Notes under the pieces: generated by a model
Told to the model about the DNA's origin: nothing
The model's database searches: none
Seen by the model: only the letters and a program-made list of their open reading frames with translations
From: JAGNNV01 sp031412915
Lineage (GTDB): Bacteria; Acidobacteriota; Vicinamibacteria; Fen-336; JAGNNV01
Assembly (NCBI GenBank): GCA_031412915.1
Contig: JANODX010000096.1
Coordinates: 19,113 to 83,112 of the forward strand
Reading direction: 5' to 3'
Length of the DNA stretch: 64,000 nt
Translations under genes and position numbers: made by a program
Shown here: positions 42,161-51,720 of the stretch, one piece after another
Layout: each line of letters begins with the position of its first letter
Numbering within the stretch: position 1 is the stretch's first letter

Positions 42161-43333
42161 GTGGGTGCTCTGCTTCAGGTCATTCTCAAGGAATTCCTGC
42201 AACTTCGGCAGGATCGCAAGATCATTCCCGCGCTCATCATCGGACCGCTGGTCCAGCTCATCGCTCTGGGTTACGCGGCGAATCTCGATGTGACCCACGT
42301 CCCCCTGCTCCTCGTCGATGGCGATCACACCGTGGCCAGCCGCGACCTGATCGAGCGTTTCGACGCTTCAGGATATTTTGAAATCAAGGGCTCGGTCCCG
42401 ACCGCCGAAGAGGCCGAGCCGTGGCTGGTCGAGGGTCTGGCCCAGGTCGTCCTGGTGATCCCCGAGGGGTACGGTAACGAACTGGCGGCGGGACAATCGC
42501 CCCGGCTTCAGGTCCTCGCCGATGGAACCGACGCCAACTCCGCGGTCGTCGGTCTCGGTTACGCGTCGAGGATCATCGCCTTGATGGGCGGATCTCTTCA
42601 GCAAACCCGCCTCGACACCTTGAATCGAAGAAGCGCCGAAGCCGCACGACACCTGGGGGCGCCCCTGGCCAGGCCGCCCTCCGTCGGCCGGATCGAAATC
42701 ATGCCGCGTATTTTCTACAACCCCGATCTGAAGACCCGCTGGTTCTATGTCCCCGCGGTGCTGGCCATGGTGCTGATGCTGGTCACCATGATGCTGCCCT
42801 CGATGGCGGTGGTGCGAGAGAGGGAGATCGGCACGCTGGAGCAGATCAGCGTGACCCCGCTTCGGCCGTGGCAGCTCATCCTGGGAAAACTGACGCCGTT
42901 CGCCATCATCGGTTTGCTCGACACCCTGGTGATCGTGGTTCTCGCGCAGGTGGTCTTCGGTGTCCCCCTGCGCGGGTCGCTGCTGCTTCTCCTCTTCCTG
43001 ACCTTCCTGTTCCTTCTGAACACCCTGGGCCTCGGACTCCTGGCCTCGACCATGGTCGCCACTCAACAGCAGGCCATGATGTTCTCCACCTTCGTCATGA
43101 TGGTCCCGATGATCTACCTGTCGGGGCTCATCTTCCCCATCGAGAACATGCCGACGCTCTTCCAGATCGGCAGTTACGGCATTCCCGTTCGTTACTACGC
43201 CATCATCCTGCGCGGCGTTTTTCTGAAGGGCTCGGGCATCGATGTGCTCTGGCCGGAGGCCTTGACCCTGGCGTTCACGGGTGTCGCTTGGTTGACCTTC
43301 GCATCGGCGCGGTTCAGAAAACGCCTGGATTAG
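42161..43333 (+). CDS. ABC-2 type permease 2 (YbhR-like)
   Basis: A 390-residue paralogue of permease 1 with the same layout: N-terminal helix, periplasmic domain, then five helices. Signatures are VVREREIGTLEQISVTPLRPW and YLSGLIFPIENMP. The GTG at 42161 has GGGAGG upstream, five bases after the previous stop. It is the last gene of the seven-gene export operon; transcription then meets the convergent small acidic gene. Substrates of YbhGFSR-type pumps include antibiotics and alkali cations in E. coli; here they are unknown. Confidence 0.9.
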   Translation: MGALLQVILKEFLQLRQDRKIIPALIIGPLVQLIALGYAANLDVTHVPLLLVDGDHTVASRDLIERFDASGYFEIKGSVPTAEEAEPWLVEGLAQVVLVIPEGYGNELAAGQSPRLQVLADGTDANSAVVGLGYASRIIALMGGSLQQTRLDTLNRRSAEAARHLGAPLARPPSVGRIEIMPRIFYNPDLKTRWFYVPAVLAMVLMLVTMMLPSMAVVREREIGTLEQISVTPLRPWQLILGKLTPFAIIGLLDTLVIVVLAQVVFGVPLRGSLLLLLFLTFLFLLNTLGLGLLASTMVATQQQAMMFSTFVMMVPMIYLSGLIFPIENMPTLFQIGSYGIPVRYYAIILRGVFLKGSGIDVLWPEALTLAFTGVAWLTFASARFRKRLD

Positions 43334-43346
43334 CCGCTCCCTCGTC

Positions 43347-43508
43347 CTAGTTCATGTCCGTGCGTTCGACGGGCTTGGGGAGATCAAAAAGATCGGTCAG
43401 GTCGATCTCATCATCGCCTTCGATGGCATCGTGCTCGAAGTCCTCGTCTTCCCATTCGAAGTAAGGCGGCTTCATAGGTAAGGGCCCGGGCTGGACTCTG
43501 AGTTTCAT
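43347..43508 (-). CDS. Small acidic protein, 53 residues
   Basis: The ATG at 43508 has a strong GGGGGAG site 8 nt upstream, which is the main reason to call it. The product is strongly acidic in its middle (EWEDEDFEHDAIEGDDEIDL) with Pro-rich ends and no membrane segment or Cys. No family is recognised. It ends 14 bp from the end of the export operon on the opposite strand and follows the hydrolase gene. It could be a DNA-mimic-like or partner protein; nothing in the sequence decides this. Confidence 0.55.
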   Translation of the reverse strand: MKLRVQPGPLPMKPPYFEWEDEDFEHDAIEGDDEIDLTDLFDLPKPVERTDMN

Positions 43509-43661
43509 GGTTTGTTTCTCCCCCGGGCTTCGAGGAATGCAGGTTTCGTGCCTGATCCCACAACCTCCTGACTCCAGAGAAGATGATCGGAATCGAGTGA
43601 GAATTCGCACACGGCGCGCTGCTACCAAAGGCCTCGTGGCGGCCTCAGGCTCGGCGCTCGA

Positions 43662-44591
43662 TCAGGGTTTGACCGGCGTCGGGACGACGGGCGCCGCCAC
43701 GCGCACCATGAACTCGGAGAGCGCGCGACCATACCCCTCCCCGCCGACCACGTACACGTCGTTGTGATGGGCGCCTTCGACGGCGAGGTATCTCTTCGGT
43801 TCCGGGGCGGCATCGAAGACCATCTTGCCCTGGGCGACGGGTATGACTTCATCCCGCGTGCCCTGAACGACGAGGAGCGGCATCGTGAGTTGCGGAATCT
43901 TCTTCAGGTTTTCGTAGCGGGTCCGGATGAACGAACCGAGAGGCAGGAACGGATAGATGGCGCCTGCCATGTGCGCGACCGAGGCGAAGGGAGCTTCGAG
44001 CACCAGACCGGCCGCCTTGCGCTCGATCGCCAGTTGTATCGACACCGCGCAGCCGAGCGACTCCCCCATCAACACGATATGAGCGGGGTCGATGCGCCGA
44101 CGCTCGACCAGGTAGTCGTAGGCGGCGCGGCCGTCGCGATACGTGCCCTCTTCATCGGGGCTGCCCGTGCTCCGGCCATAGCCGCGATAGTCGTAGAGAA
44201 GGAAGTCGGCACCCAGCCCGCGCAGACGCAGGACGCGATCGAGTCGATCCGCGATGTTGCCCGCGTTCCCGTGCGAGAACAAGACGGTGGCGACGCTTTG
44301 CTCGCTCGCGGCCTTGATGAACCAGCCGTGGACCTTCACTCCGGGCTCCACGTCGATGAGGACTTCCTCGAAGGGCAGCCCGAGCGCTCGTGGCGTGACG
44401 TCCAGATCGGCCGCCGGATAGTAGATGAGTCGCTTCTCGAAGATCACCAGAAAGAGTGTCGCACCGATGAGGACTCCGAGGGCGATCCTGACCACGCTCT
44501 TGAGAAGGGCGAGGCTTCGTGATGTGAGGTGCGTCTTCAGGATGGGTCCTTGGGTCCGCGGCGGATTCGATTGGCGAGTCCGCTGAGCCAT
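43662..44591 (-). CDS. Membrane-anchored alpha/beta hydrolase
   Basis: A 309-residue serine hydrolase of the BEM46/S33-like group. A signal anchor lies at residues about 30-50 (VRIALGVLIGATLFLVIFEK). The oxyanion segment is FSHGNAGNIADR, the nucleophile elbow GESLG, the acid probably Asp in GTRDEVIP, and the His in GAHHNDVY. The ATG at 44591 overlaps the end of the coiled-coil gene by 55 bp; a later start would remove part of the N-terminus but not the anchor. Esterase or peptidase activity toward an unknown envelope substrate is inferred. Confidence 0.85.
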   Translation of the reverse strand: MAQRTRQSNPPRTQGPILKTHLTSRSLALLKSVVRIALGVLIGATLFLVIFEKRLIYYPAADLDVTPRALGLPFEEVLIDVEPGVKVHGWFIKAASEQSVATVLFSHGNAGNIADRLDRVLRLRGLGADFLLYDYRGYGRSTGSPDEEGTYRDGRAAYDYLVERRRIDPAHIVLMGESLGCAVSIQLAIERKAAGLVLEAPFASVAHMAGAIYPFLPLGSFIRTRYENLKKIPQLTMPLLVVQGTRDEVIPVAQGKMVFDAAPEPKRYLAVEGAHHNDVYVVGGEGYGRALSEFMVRVAAPVVPTPVKP

Positions 44592-47500
44592 CGGCCTGAT
44601 CGGTCCGCCTCATCCTCCTTTTTGGGAGCTACTTTGACCCTCGGTGCGGGCGGGCTGGGATGCAGGCGTTCGATGCTGCTCGGGCGAACGATCTGGGGCG
44701 GGGCCTCTCCCTTACCCTCCGCCAACGCGGCATCAACCGGCGCGGGCGTGTCCGGGGCAGGAGGAGCGCTGGACGCCGCGATCTCGTCAAGAACGGCGGT
44801 GTGGTCGATATCGCCATCCCCGCCCTGGCCCCCGGCGACGGGGTCCGTGATCGGCAGGTTTCGTCGGTTCGGTCCCTGGGTCGCCGCGGTGGCCCATCCC
44901 TTCACCAGCGTGCTCAGGGGCCCGGTGTTTCTCGGGTTGCGGCCTTCCGCCTCGGGCAGGGCGGGTTTGAACCGCGCGCGCCACCGTTCCAAAGGCGCGC
45001 CGCTGGCGAGGAGTTCCTCGTGGGCCGCTTCGTACCTGGCGACGGTGGCGCGAGCCTGGTCCCGGGCCGATTCGACCGCATCGAGTCTCTTCGCCAACGC
45101 ATCTTTCTGGTTCTGGAGCGCGGCCAGGGCTCGTTCGGACTCCTTCTTTCGATTCAGCAGCTCGGTGCGCGCCCGGTCGGCCATGGCTTCGTTGGCTTCC
45201 AGGCGGGCAATTCGAGCTGACAGCTCGGCCTGCGCGGCCCTCCACCTTTCGGTTTGCTTCGCCTCGCGCTCAATGGCGGCCGCAATCCGGCTGTCGAGTT
45301 CCGCCGCCCGCTGTCTTTGCACCTCGGCCTGAGCCTTCCGAGTCTCCTCCCGCCGGGCCGATTCCGCCAGGGCCTGGTCGCGCCGTTCTTCCGCCTCGGC
45401 GAGCCGAGCGACGAGGGCCTGCCGTTCAGCTTCCATGACCGCGAGTCTGGCCGAAGACTCGGCCGAGGCGGCGAGTTGGATCGCGCTCGCTCCGTCGGCC
45501 GAGCTCGTTGTCCCCGGAAGCGCCGCGACGCGCTCGGCGGCGGCTCGAAACTGGTCACGATCCTGGACCGCCGCCGCCAGATCCTGCGCGACCTGCGCCT
45601 TCTCGGCGAGGAGATCGGCGCGCGCCTTCTCCGCCTCCGCGACGGCCGCCTCCAGACTGTTGATGCGGTCGGACAGACCGGCGCGCGAGACCACCCAGTC
45701 TCCGCTCAACTGATCCTTGAGCTCGGCTTCGTGCTTCTCGAACTGCGCCGCCCGCTGCCTTTGCTCCTCAAAGGCGGCGAGCACCACCTCTTCGTTCCGG
45801 GCGACGTCGGCGCGGGCGCGATCTCGATCGCGTTCCGCCTCGGCCAGTTTCCCGGTCAGAGCCTCGGCTTCGGCCCGAACCGCCAGAAGCGCCTGTTCGG
45901 ATTCCGCCTTCCGGCCGAGCAGATCAAGACGCTCGCTTTCGGCCATCGCCGCGGCGGCTTCGAGCCGCGCGATGCGGTTCGACATCTCGGAGCGAGAGAC
46001 CGTCCACTCGCCGCTCAATTGCGCTTCGCGATCCTGGAGCGCGGTCTGGAGCTTCTGCTCCGCCTGGAGTTTCTCTTCTTCGAAGGCCGCGCGCAGAGCT
46101 TCTTCGCTCTTGGCGATTTTGGCGCGAGCGCGATCGCGATCGCTTTCCGCCTCGGAGAGTTTCCGGGCCAGAGCCTCGAGCTCGGCGCGCGTCGCCGCGA
46201 GCGTCCGTTCGGACTCCACCTTCTGGCCCAGGAGATCGGCGCGTACGTTCTCGGCGACCACGGCGGCTTTCTCGATCCGGGCGATCCGATCGGCGAGGTC
46301 ATTCCGCTCGTTCTGAAGCTCCTCCACGCGACGCTTCAACCCGTCACGATCCGCTCGGTTGACCTCCTGGTGGACCTCCTCTTGTCTCGCCGCCTTGGCG
46401 AGCACCGCGGCGCGCGCGTTCTCGGCCTCCGTCAGCTTCCGCACCAGACCTTCGCTCTGGGCTTGCAGGGACGAAAGCGCCCGGTCGCCCTGGTCCTTGA
46501 GAGCCGCGACTTCTCGATGTGCACTCTCGGCGGCGAGGCGCGCCGCCTCCAGGTGCTTGATGCGCTCGGACATGTCCGCTTCCGAGATCTCCCTCTCGCG
46601 GCTTTGTTTTGCCTCCCGCTCGACGCTCGCCCTCAGGCCTGTGTCCAGCCGGGCGGCTCGTTCCAGGGCCTCGCCGAGCGAGACGCTCCTGGCCTCGAGC
46701 TCCGCGGTCAGGCGGGCCTCGCCGCTCTTCAGTTCGGCGATCTCCTTGCCCAATTGATCCGCGCGCTGACGCTCCTCGCCCAGATGGGAGCGCAGGGCCA
46801 GGTCCCGCCTGGCCGCCTCCGCCATGGCCTGGTCGCGATCGCGTTCGACCTCTCCGAGTTTCTCCAGCCGGGTTTCTCCCTCGGTCTCGAGGGCGGCGAT
46901 GGCCGCTCGCGCGGCGGCCTGTTCGGCCAGGAACGCAGCCTGCGCCTTCTCCGCCAGGACCGCGTCCGCCGCCAATCGGGCAATCCGCTCCGACAGATCA
47001 GCGCGCGCTGCGTCCCATTCTCGCGCCTGGCTGGCCTCGTGTTCGGTCGAAGCGGCGATCGCATCCTCAAGCTGTTCCACCTGAAGACGGTGGGCGGCGA
47101 CGCCGCGGCGCTCCGACTCCTCGCGATTGGCGGCATCGCGGACGGCGAGATCACGCTCCCTCTCGACCCGGGCCAGTTTCTTGCCCAGAGTTTCGCTCTC
47201 CTCTCGAACGGTTAGAAGCGTGCCTTCAAGCTCCGACTGCCGGGTTCGCAGATCGGCCACCTCGCGGGCGGCAGCCTCGCGCGCGCCCTCGGCCTCGGCC
47301 AGTTTGCTCGCCAGAGTCCCGCCCTCGCGCCGAACATCGAGAAGCGTCCCTTCGAGTTCGGTCTTCTGCACCTGCAGATCGGCCACCTCGCGGGCGGCGG
47401 CCTCGCGCTCGCCCTCGACCTGGGTCAGGGTCTTCCCCAGAGTCTCGCTCTCACCCCGAACCTCCAGAAGCGTCGCTTCGAGTTCCGCCTTCTGCGCCAG

Positions 47501-49231
47501 CAGATCGGTCCGAGCCTTGCCGCCGACAACCGCATCGGCTTCCAGGCGAACGATCCGAGCCGACAAATCAGCGCGGGCCGCTTCGGAGGTCGCGGCCAGG
47601 CTGGCCTCGCGCTCCGCCGACGCCGCGATCGCCTTTTCGAGCTCTTCCACCTGAAGGCGGTGTTCCGCAAGACGGAGGCGGTCCGACTCCTCGCGCTTAA
47701 CCGCTTCAACGGCTATGAGATCGCGCTCCTTCTCGAGTCGAGCCAGCTTCCCGGCCAGGGCCTCACCCTCTCCACGAACGGCGAGCAGAGTCGCTTCGAG
47801 TTCCGCCTTCTGCGACAGCAGATCGGCCCGAGCCTTGCCGAAGACCACCGCGTCGGCTTCCAGGCGAACGATCCGAGCTGACAAGTCAGCGCGGGCCGCT
47901 TCGGAGGTCGCGGCCAGACTCGCCTCGCGTTCGGCGGCCGCGGCGATGGTTTTTTCGAGTTCTTCGACCCGAAGGCGGTGTTCCGCAAGGCTCCGTCGCT
48001 CAGACTCCTCGCGATTGGCCGCATCGAGGACCGCCAGATCGCGCTCCCTCTCGGTGCGGGCCAGTGTCCTGACCAGAGTCTCGCCCTCATCCCGAACGGC
48101 CAGAAGGGCCCCTTCGATTTCTACCTTCTGCGCCTGGAGGTCGGCCTCACGCGCCTCGGCGGCGGCGATCGAGACCTCCAGGGCATCCGTTCGTTCCTGT
48201 TGAAGGGCGAGCAGAGCACGCACCCTCGAAGCCTCGATCGAGGCCTCGGCTTCGAGGGCGCTCGCGCGAGACTCGGATTGTTCGAGTGCCGCCTGCAGTT
48301 CGTCGATCCTTCTCCGGCTCTCGGATCGAGCCGCCGCAATCTCCTCCGCCTGAGAAGTCTGCCAGTCCTCGGCAATGATCTTCAGCTGATCCAGGCGGTG
48401 TTGAAGCGACGCCGGAGTCGAGGACGCCGGGCCCGCTACCTCGGCCTGACCCGCGCGCCAGAGGCTTTCGCTTTCAGGGGCGGAGGAAAGAGCGGCCTGG
48501 GCGGACAACCCGAAGCGACGGTTCCAGGCGAGACCGAAGGGCGACCGATCGATGGCGGCAAGCGACCCCTCGCCGCCCATCCGGGCGCCTCCGGTTTCGA
48601 ATTGTGAAATGGCCCGTTCCACCACTCTTGCGAGCAGGGGCTCGTCGTGGTCGAGGCCGCGAGGGGCGGCGTCGAGGACGTAGTCGCGGTCCTCGGGGCC
48701 GGGAAGGCACAACGCTCGCACCCTTTCGGCCATGGCGCTGTCGTCCGTCAGCAGGGCGGTGAGCTGAACCCCCTCAAAAGCACCTTCCGCATTGAGGTCG
48801 ACGATCGTGAACGTCGCCGGGGAGGGCCCGCGCCCGGCCAGCGCGCCCAGGCTTCCCAGGCACAGTTCGATCGTCGGCAGGCCCCTGGATCCACACTCGG
48901 AGAGCCACTCAGGCGAGGAGACCTGGCCAGCGCGATGAATGGCCACACCCCAGGCGTGGTCGGGGCCGACACCTTCGGTCACGAGAACCTCGTGAAGAAC
49001 GCTCGCGACCTCCTCGGGGGGAACGTGAACGGGCAGGGCGCCCGCGATCCGGCCGATGTTGGAAACGAATGAGGGAACGCCTTCCTGCAGGAGCAGTCGC
49101 AGGGGACGTCCGGTCGCGGCCACCAGCGCCGAGAACAAGGCCATGCTGGGCGATCCCATCCAGGCGCAATGACTCCGCCCTAGGAACGAGGCAAGTCTTT
49201 GAGCGGAGGGTGGAGGGATGAAATCCTGCAA
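44537..49231 (-). CDS. Giant coiled-coil protein with internal repeats
   Basis: About 1564 residues from a TTG at 49231; an ATG at 49159 is an alternative, as neither has a clear ribosome site. Residues 1-240 form a globular domain I do not recognise. Residues about 285-1440 are almost continuous coiled coil rich in Ala, Glu, Arg and Leu. A roughly 106-residue module (RADLSARIVRLEADAV, QKAELEATLLAVRGE, HRLQVEELEKAIAA) recurs, and two adjacent copies are nearly identical at DNA level with a 318-bp period (47537 and 47855). The last 120 residues are Pro/Ala-rich with a basic end (RRGPKDPS). No signal peptide. A cytoskeletal or polar scaffold is a guess from shape alone. Confidence 0.78.
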   Translation of the reverse strand: MQDFIPPPSAQRLASFLGRSHCAWMGSPSMALFSALVAATGRPLRLLLQEGVPSFVSNIGRIAGALPVHVPPEEVASVLHEVLVTEGVGPDHAWGVAIHRAGQVSSPEWLSECGSRGLPTIELCLGSLGALAGRGPSPATFTIVDLNAEGAFEGVQLTALLTDDSAMAERVRALCLPGPEDRDYVLDAAPRGLDHDEPLLARVVERAISQFETGGARMGGEGSLAAIDRSPFGLAWNRRFGLSAQAALSSAPESESLWRAGQAEVAGPASSTPASLQHRLDQLKIIAEDWQTSQAEEIAAARSESRRRIDELQAALEQSESRASALEAEASIEASRVRALLALQQERTDALEVSIAAAEAREADLQAQKVEIEGALLAVRDEGETLVRTLARTERERDLAVLDAANREESERRSLAEHRLRVEELEKTIAAAAEREASLAATSEAARADLSARIVRLEADAVVFGKARADLLSQKAELEATLLAVRGEGEALAGKLARLEKERDLIAVEAVKREESDRLRLAEHRLQVEELEKAIAASAEREASLAATSEAARADLSARIVRLEADAVVGGKARTDLLAQKAELEATLLEVRGESETLGKTLTQVEGEREAAAREVADLQVQKTELEGTLLDVRREGGTLASKLAEAEGAREAAAREVADLRTRQSELEGTLLTVREESETLGKKLARVERERDLAVRDAANREESERRGVAAHRLQVEQLEDAIAASTEHEASQAREWDAARADLSERIARLAADAVLAEKAQAAFLAEQAAARAAIAALETEGETRLEKLGEVERDRDQAMAEAARRDLALRSHLGEERQRADQLGKEIAELKSGEARLTAELEARSVSLGEALERAARLDTGLRASVEREAKQSREREISEADMSERIKHLEAARLAAESAHREVAALKDQGDRALSSLQAQSEGLVRKLTEAENARAAVLAKAARQEEVHQEVNRADRDGLKRRVEELQNERNDLADRIARIEKAAVVAENVRADLLGQKVESERTLAATRAELEALARKLSEAESDRDRARAKIAKSEEALRAAFEEEKLQAEQKLQTALQDREAQLSGEWTVSRSEMSNRIARLEAAAAMAESERLDLLGRKAESEQALLAVRAEAEALTGKLAEAERDRDRARADVARNEEVVLAAFEEQRQRAAQFEKHEAELKDQLSGDWVVSRAGLSDRINSLEAAVAEAEKARADLLAEKAQVAQDLAAAVQDRDQFRAAAERVAALPGTTSSADGASAIQLAASAESSARLAVMEAERQALVARLAEAEERRDQALAESARREETRKAQAEVQRQRAAELDSRIAAAIEREAKQTERWRAAQAELSARIARLEANEAMADRARTELLNRKKESERALAALQNQKDALAKRLDAVESARDQARATVARYEAAHEELLASGAPLERWRARFKPALPEAEGRNPRNTGPLSTLVKGWATAATQGPNRRNLPITDPVAGGQGGDGDIDHTAVLDEIAASSAPPAPDTPAPVDAALAEGKGEAPPQIVRPSSIERLHPSPPAPRVKVAPKKEDEADRSGRWLSGLANRIRRGPKDPS

Positions 49232-49421
49232 GGGAGATGGGGCTCGGGCTTTGGCGGAGCCGCCTGGACCAGGGGTTCAGACGGGCGCCGCTTGGTTTGT
49301 GGCCTGGGACGGGGGTGCGCTCAAGCGGGAGCATACTGCTGAGCCGCCTGGGTTCGGGCAAGCAGGTCTTTAGTTCTGAACGTGTTGTGATGGTCGAACG
49401 CGGCTTTTATGATCCGCCCCT

Positions 49422-50672
49422 GTGGACTTCGCCCCCTCGCCGGGATCGCTCGCCTGCCTCGCGCGGGTTCGGGACTTCATGCAGGAGCACATCCTGCCGG
49501 TCGAAGAGGCGCATTTCAACGACCTGCGGGCCATGAACCACGGCGGCGACTGGACGCGATGGCGGACCTCGCCCCTGATCGAGGACCTCAAGGCGAAGGC
49601 TCGCGCAGCCGGGCTGTGGAATCTCTTCCTCCCGGACCCGACCCTCGGGGCCGGGCTCAGGACCCTGGACTACGCGCCGGTGGCCGAGGCGACGGGCCAC
49701 AGCCTGATCGCACCCGAGGTCTTCAACTGCAGCGCGCCGGACACCGGCAATATGGAAGTGCTGTGGCATTGCGGCACGCCGGAGCAGAAGGAAACATGGC
49801 TGACCCCGCTCCTCGCGGGCGAAATCCGCTCCGCCTTCTGCATGACCGAGCCGGATGCGGCCTCGAGCGACGCGACCAACATCGAAGCCACGATCGAGGA
49901 GGACGGCGGGGATCTGGTGCTGAACGGAAAGAAGTGGTGGGCCACCGGCGTCGGTCATCCCCGCTGCCGGATCGCGATCTTCATGGGCGTTTCGGACCGA
50001 AGCGCCGACCGCCATCACCGGCACAGCATGGTGCTGGCGCCGCTGAACGCGCCCGGCGTCACCATCAAGCGAATGCTCCCCGCATTCGGCGAGTATGAGG
50101 AGCCGTGCGGGCACGGCGAGGTGTGGTTCGAGAACGTCCGGGTTCCGAAGACAAACCTGCTGCTCGGATCGGGACGGGGATTCGAGATCGCCCAGATGCG
50201 CCTGGGCCCCGGCCGCATTCACCACTGCATGCGCGCGATCGGCGCCGCCGAGCGAGCCCTAGCGCTCATGATCACGCGCGGACTCACCCGGGCGGCGTTC
50301 GGGAAGCCGCTCCTGAGTCTGGGCGGCAACCGCGAGCGGATCGCCGATCTGCGGATCGCCATCGATCAGGCGCGCCTCCTGACTCTCTACGCCGCCTGGA
50401 AGATCGACCAGGCGGGAGTGTCGGGTGCGATGACCGAGATCTCGGCCATCAAGGTGGTGGCGCCCAACGTCCTGCAGCGCGTGGTCGATGAGGCCATCCA
50501 GATGCACGGGGGGGCCGGGGTGTCCCACGACTTCCCCCTGACCGCGCTCTTCTCCCTGGCTCGCTCGTTGCGCATCGCGGATGGGCCGGATGCCGTCCAC
50601 CGAGGCGTCATCGCCCGCCTGGAACTTGCCAGGTACAAAAACCTGGTCGACCCGCCAACCCGGAAGTCCTAG
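49422..50672 (+). CDS. Acyl-CoA dehydrogenase family protein
   Basis: 416 residues, full length for the family. The FAD-binding signature region has CMTEPDAASSDATNIEA near residue 140, and GKKWWATGVGHPRCRI follows. The C-terminal helical domain carries RAAFGKPLLSLGGNRERIAD and AIQMHGGAGVSHDFPL, which binds the second subunit's FAD. It resembles the ACAD10/11-type branch. It oxidises an acyl-CoA to the enoyl-CoA and needs an electron-transfer flavoprotein, not encoded here. The GTG at 49422 is chosen because the N-terminal helix would otherwise be lost; the ribosome site is weak. It is divergent from the coiled-coil gene. Confidence 0.87.
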   Translation: MDFAPSPGSLACLARVRDFMQEHILPVEEAHFNDLRAMNHGGDWTRWRTSPLIEDLKAKARAAGLWNLFLPDPTLGAGLRTLDYAPVAEATGHSLIAPEVFNCSAPDTGNMEVLWHCGTPEQKETWLTPLLAGEIRSAFCMTEPDAASSDATNIEATIEEDGGDLVLNGKKWWATGVGHPRCRIAIFMGVSDRSADRHHRHSMVLAPLNAPGVTIKRMLPAFGEYEEPCGHGEVWFENVRVPKTNLLLGSGRGFEIAQMRLGPGRIHHCMRAIGAAERALALMITRGLTRAAFGKPLLSLGGNRERIADLRIAIDQARLLTLYAAWKIDQAGVSGAMTEISAIKVVAPNVLQRVVDEAIQMHGGAGVSHDFPLTALFSLARSLRIADGPDAVHRGVIARLELARYKNLVDPPTRKS

Positions 50673-50702
50673 CCTCGGCGATAGCGGCGATATCATCGAG
50701 CG

Positions 50703-51662
50703 GTGCCGACACCACGAAAAAAACCCGTCCGTCGCAAGAAGGTCTCGCCCTCGTCCGTCGGTCTGACCCCGGCGGAAACCCGCACCGCAGAGGGGGCCGA
50801 GCTCGATCGCCTGGCCGGGGAGGTGGAGACCGACGGAGGCGCCGTGCTCGCGCGCTACCGTGAGCCGTTCGGGGGGACGCCGCTCCTCCTGGTGGCGCTG
50901 CCCATAGATCGCGTCGAGCCGACCCCATACCAGCGCGACCCCTCGGACCCGCATGTCAAGCGCCTGATGGGCGTCATCGAGAAGATCGGCCGCTTCCTCG
51001 ACCCGATCGTCGCGGTGCACGAGGGCGGGGAGTACCTGACCCCGAACGGCAACCACCGGCTGCAGGCGCTGAAGAAGCTCGGCGTGAAGACGGTCACCGC
51101 CCTTCTGGTTCCAGACGCGACGGTGGCCTTCAAGATCCTGGCCCTCAACACGGAGAAGGCCCACAACCTGCGCGAGAAATCCCTCGAGACCATCCGGATG
51201 GCGAGAGCCCTCGCGAAGATGAGCGGCTTCGACCGGCCGGAAACGGCTTTCGCCTTCGAGTTCGAGCAGCCGGCGTTTCTGACCTTAGGCAAGTGCTACG
51301 AAGAGCGCCCGCGCCTGTCCGGGGGCGCCTACCAGTCGATTCTGCGGCGCGTGGATGCCTTCCTCGACGAGCCGATCTCGCAGGCCATCAAAGAGCGCGA
51401 GCGGCGAGGAAGGAAGATCCTGAAGCTGGACGATGCGGTGAGCCTCGCGGTCGAAAAGCTGAAAGCGAAGGGCCTCACCAGTCCGTATCTGAAGCCGTTC
51501 GTCGTGTCGCGGGTCAACTTCACGAGGTTCTCGAAAGCGACGTCCTTCGATTTCGACGAGACGCTCGACAAGATCATCGCGAGCGCCGCGAAGTTCAACG
51601 TCGATCGCGTGAAGCAGGAAGACGTGGCCAAGTCCGGCGGGGGCCCCGCGGACGAGGAGTAA
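50703..51662 (+). CDS. ParB N-terminal-domain protein
   Basis: A 319-residue protein from a GTG at 50703 with a very basic head (TPRKKPVRRKKVS). Residues about 55-135 form a ParB/sulfiredoxin-like nuclease domain: VEPTPYQRDPSDPHVKRLM, then PNGNHRLQALKKLG in place of the usual GERRxxA motif. The C-terminal 180 residues are helical with no clear helix-turn-helix, so it is not a standard chromosomal ParB, and no parA is adjacent. A role in DNA or nucleotide binding is inferred. It ends 20 bp before the promoter of the riboswitch-kimA gene. Confidence 0.75.
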   Translation: MPTPRKKPVRRKKVSPSSVGLTPAETRTAEGAELDRLAGEVETDGGAVLARYREPFGGTPLLLVALPIDRVEPTPYQRDPSDPHVKRLMGVIEKIGRFLDPIVAVHEGGEYLTPNGNHRLQALKKLGVKTVTALLVPDATVAFKILALNTEKAHNLREKSLETIRMARALAKMSGFDRPETAFAFEFEQPAFLTLGKCYEERPRLSGGAYQSILRRVDAFLDEPISQAIKERERRGRKILKLDDAVSLAVEKLKAKGLTSPYLKPFVVSRVNFTRFSKATSFDFDETLDKIIASAAKFNVDRVKQEDVAKSGGGPADEE

Positions 51663-51681
51663 ATCCGAAACTTCCTGAGGT

Positions 51682-51710
51682 TGTAGTCGAGCCCACGCGG
51701 GACTACAATC
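51682..51710 (+). promoter_or_regulatory. Sigma70-like promoter for the riboswitch-kimA transcript
   Basis: TTGTAG (51682-51687) and TACAAT (51705-51710) are spaced by exactly 17 bp. Predicted transcription starts near 51717, just before the riboswitch aptamer. The two boxes also form an 8-bp inverted repeat (TTGTAGTC / GACTACAA), which could act as an operator. Confidence 0.7.
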
Positions 51711-51720
51711 GCCCCCACGC

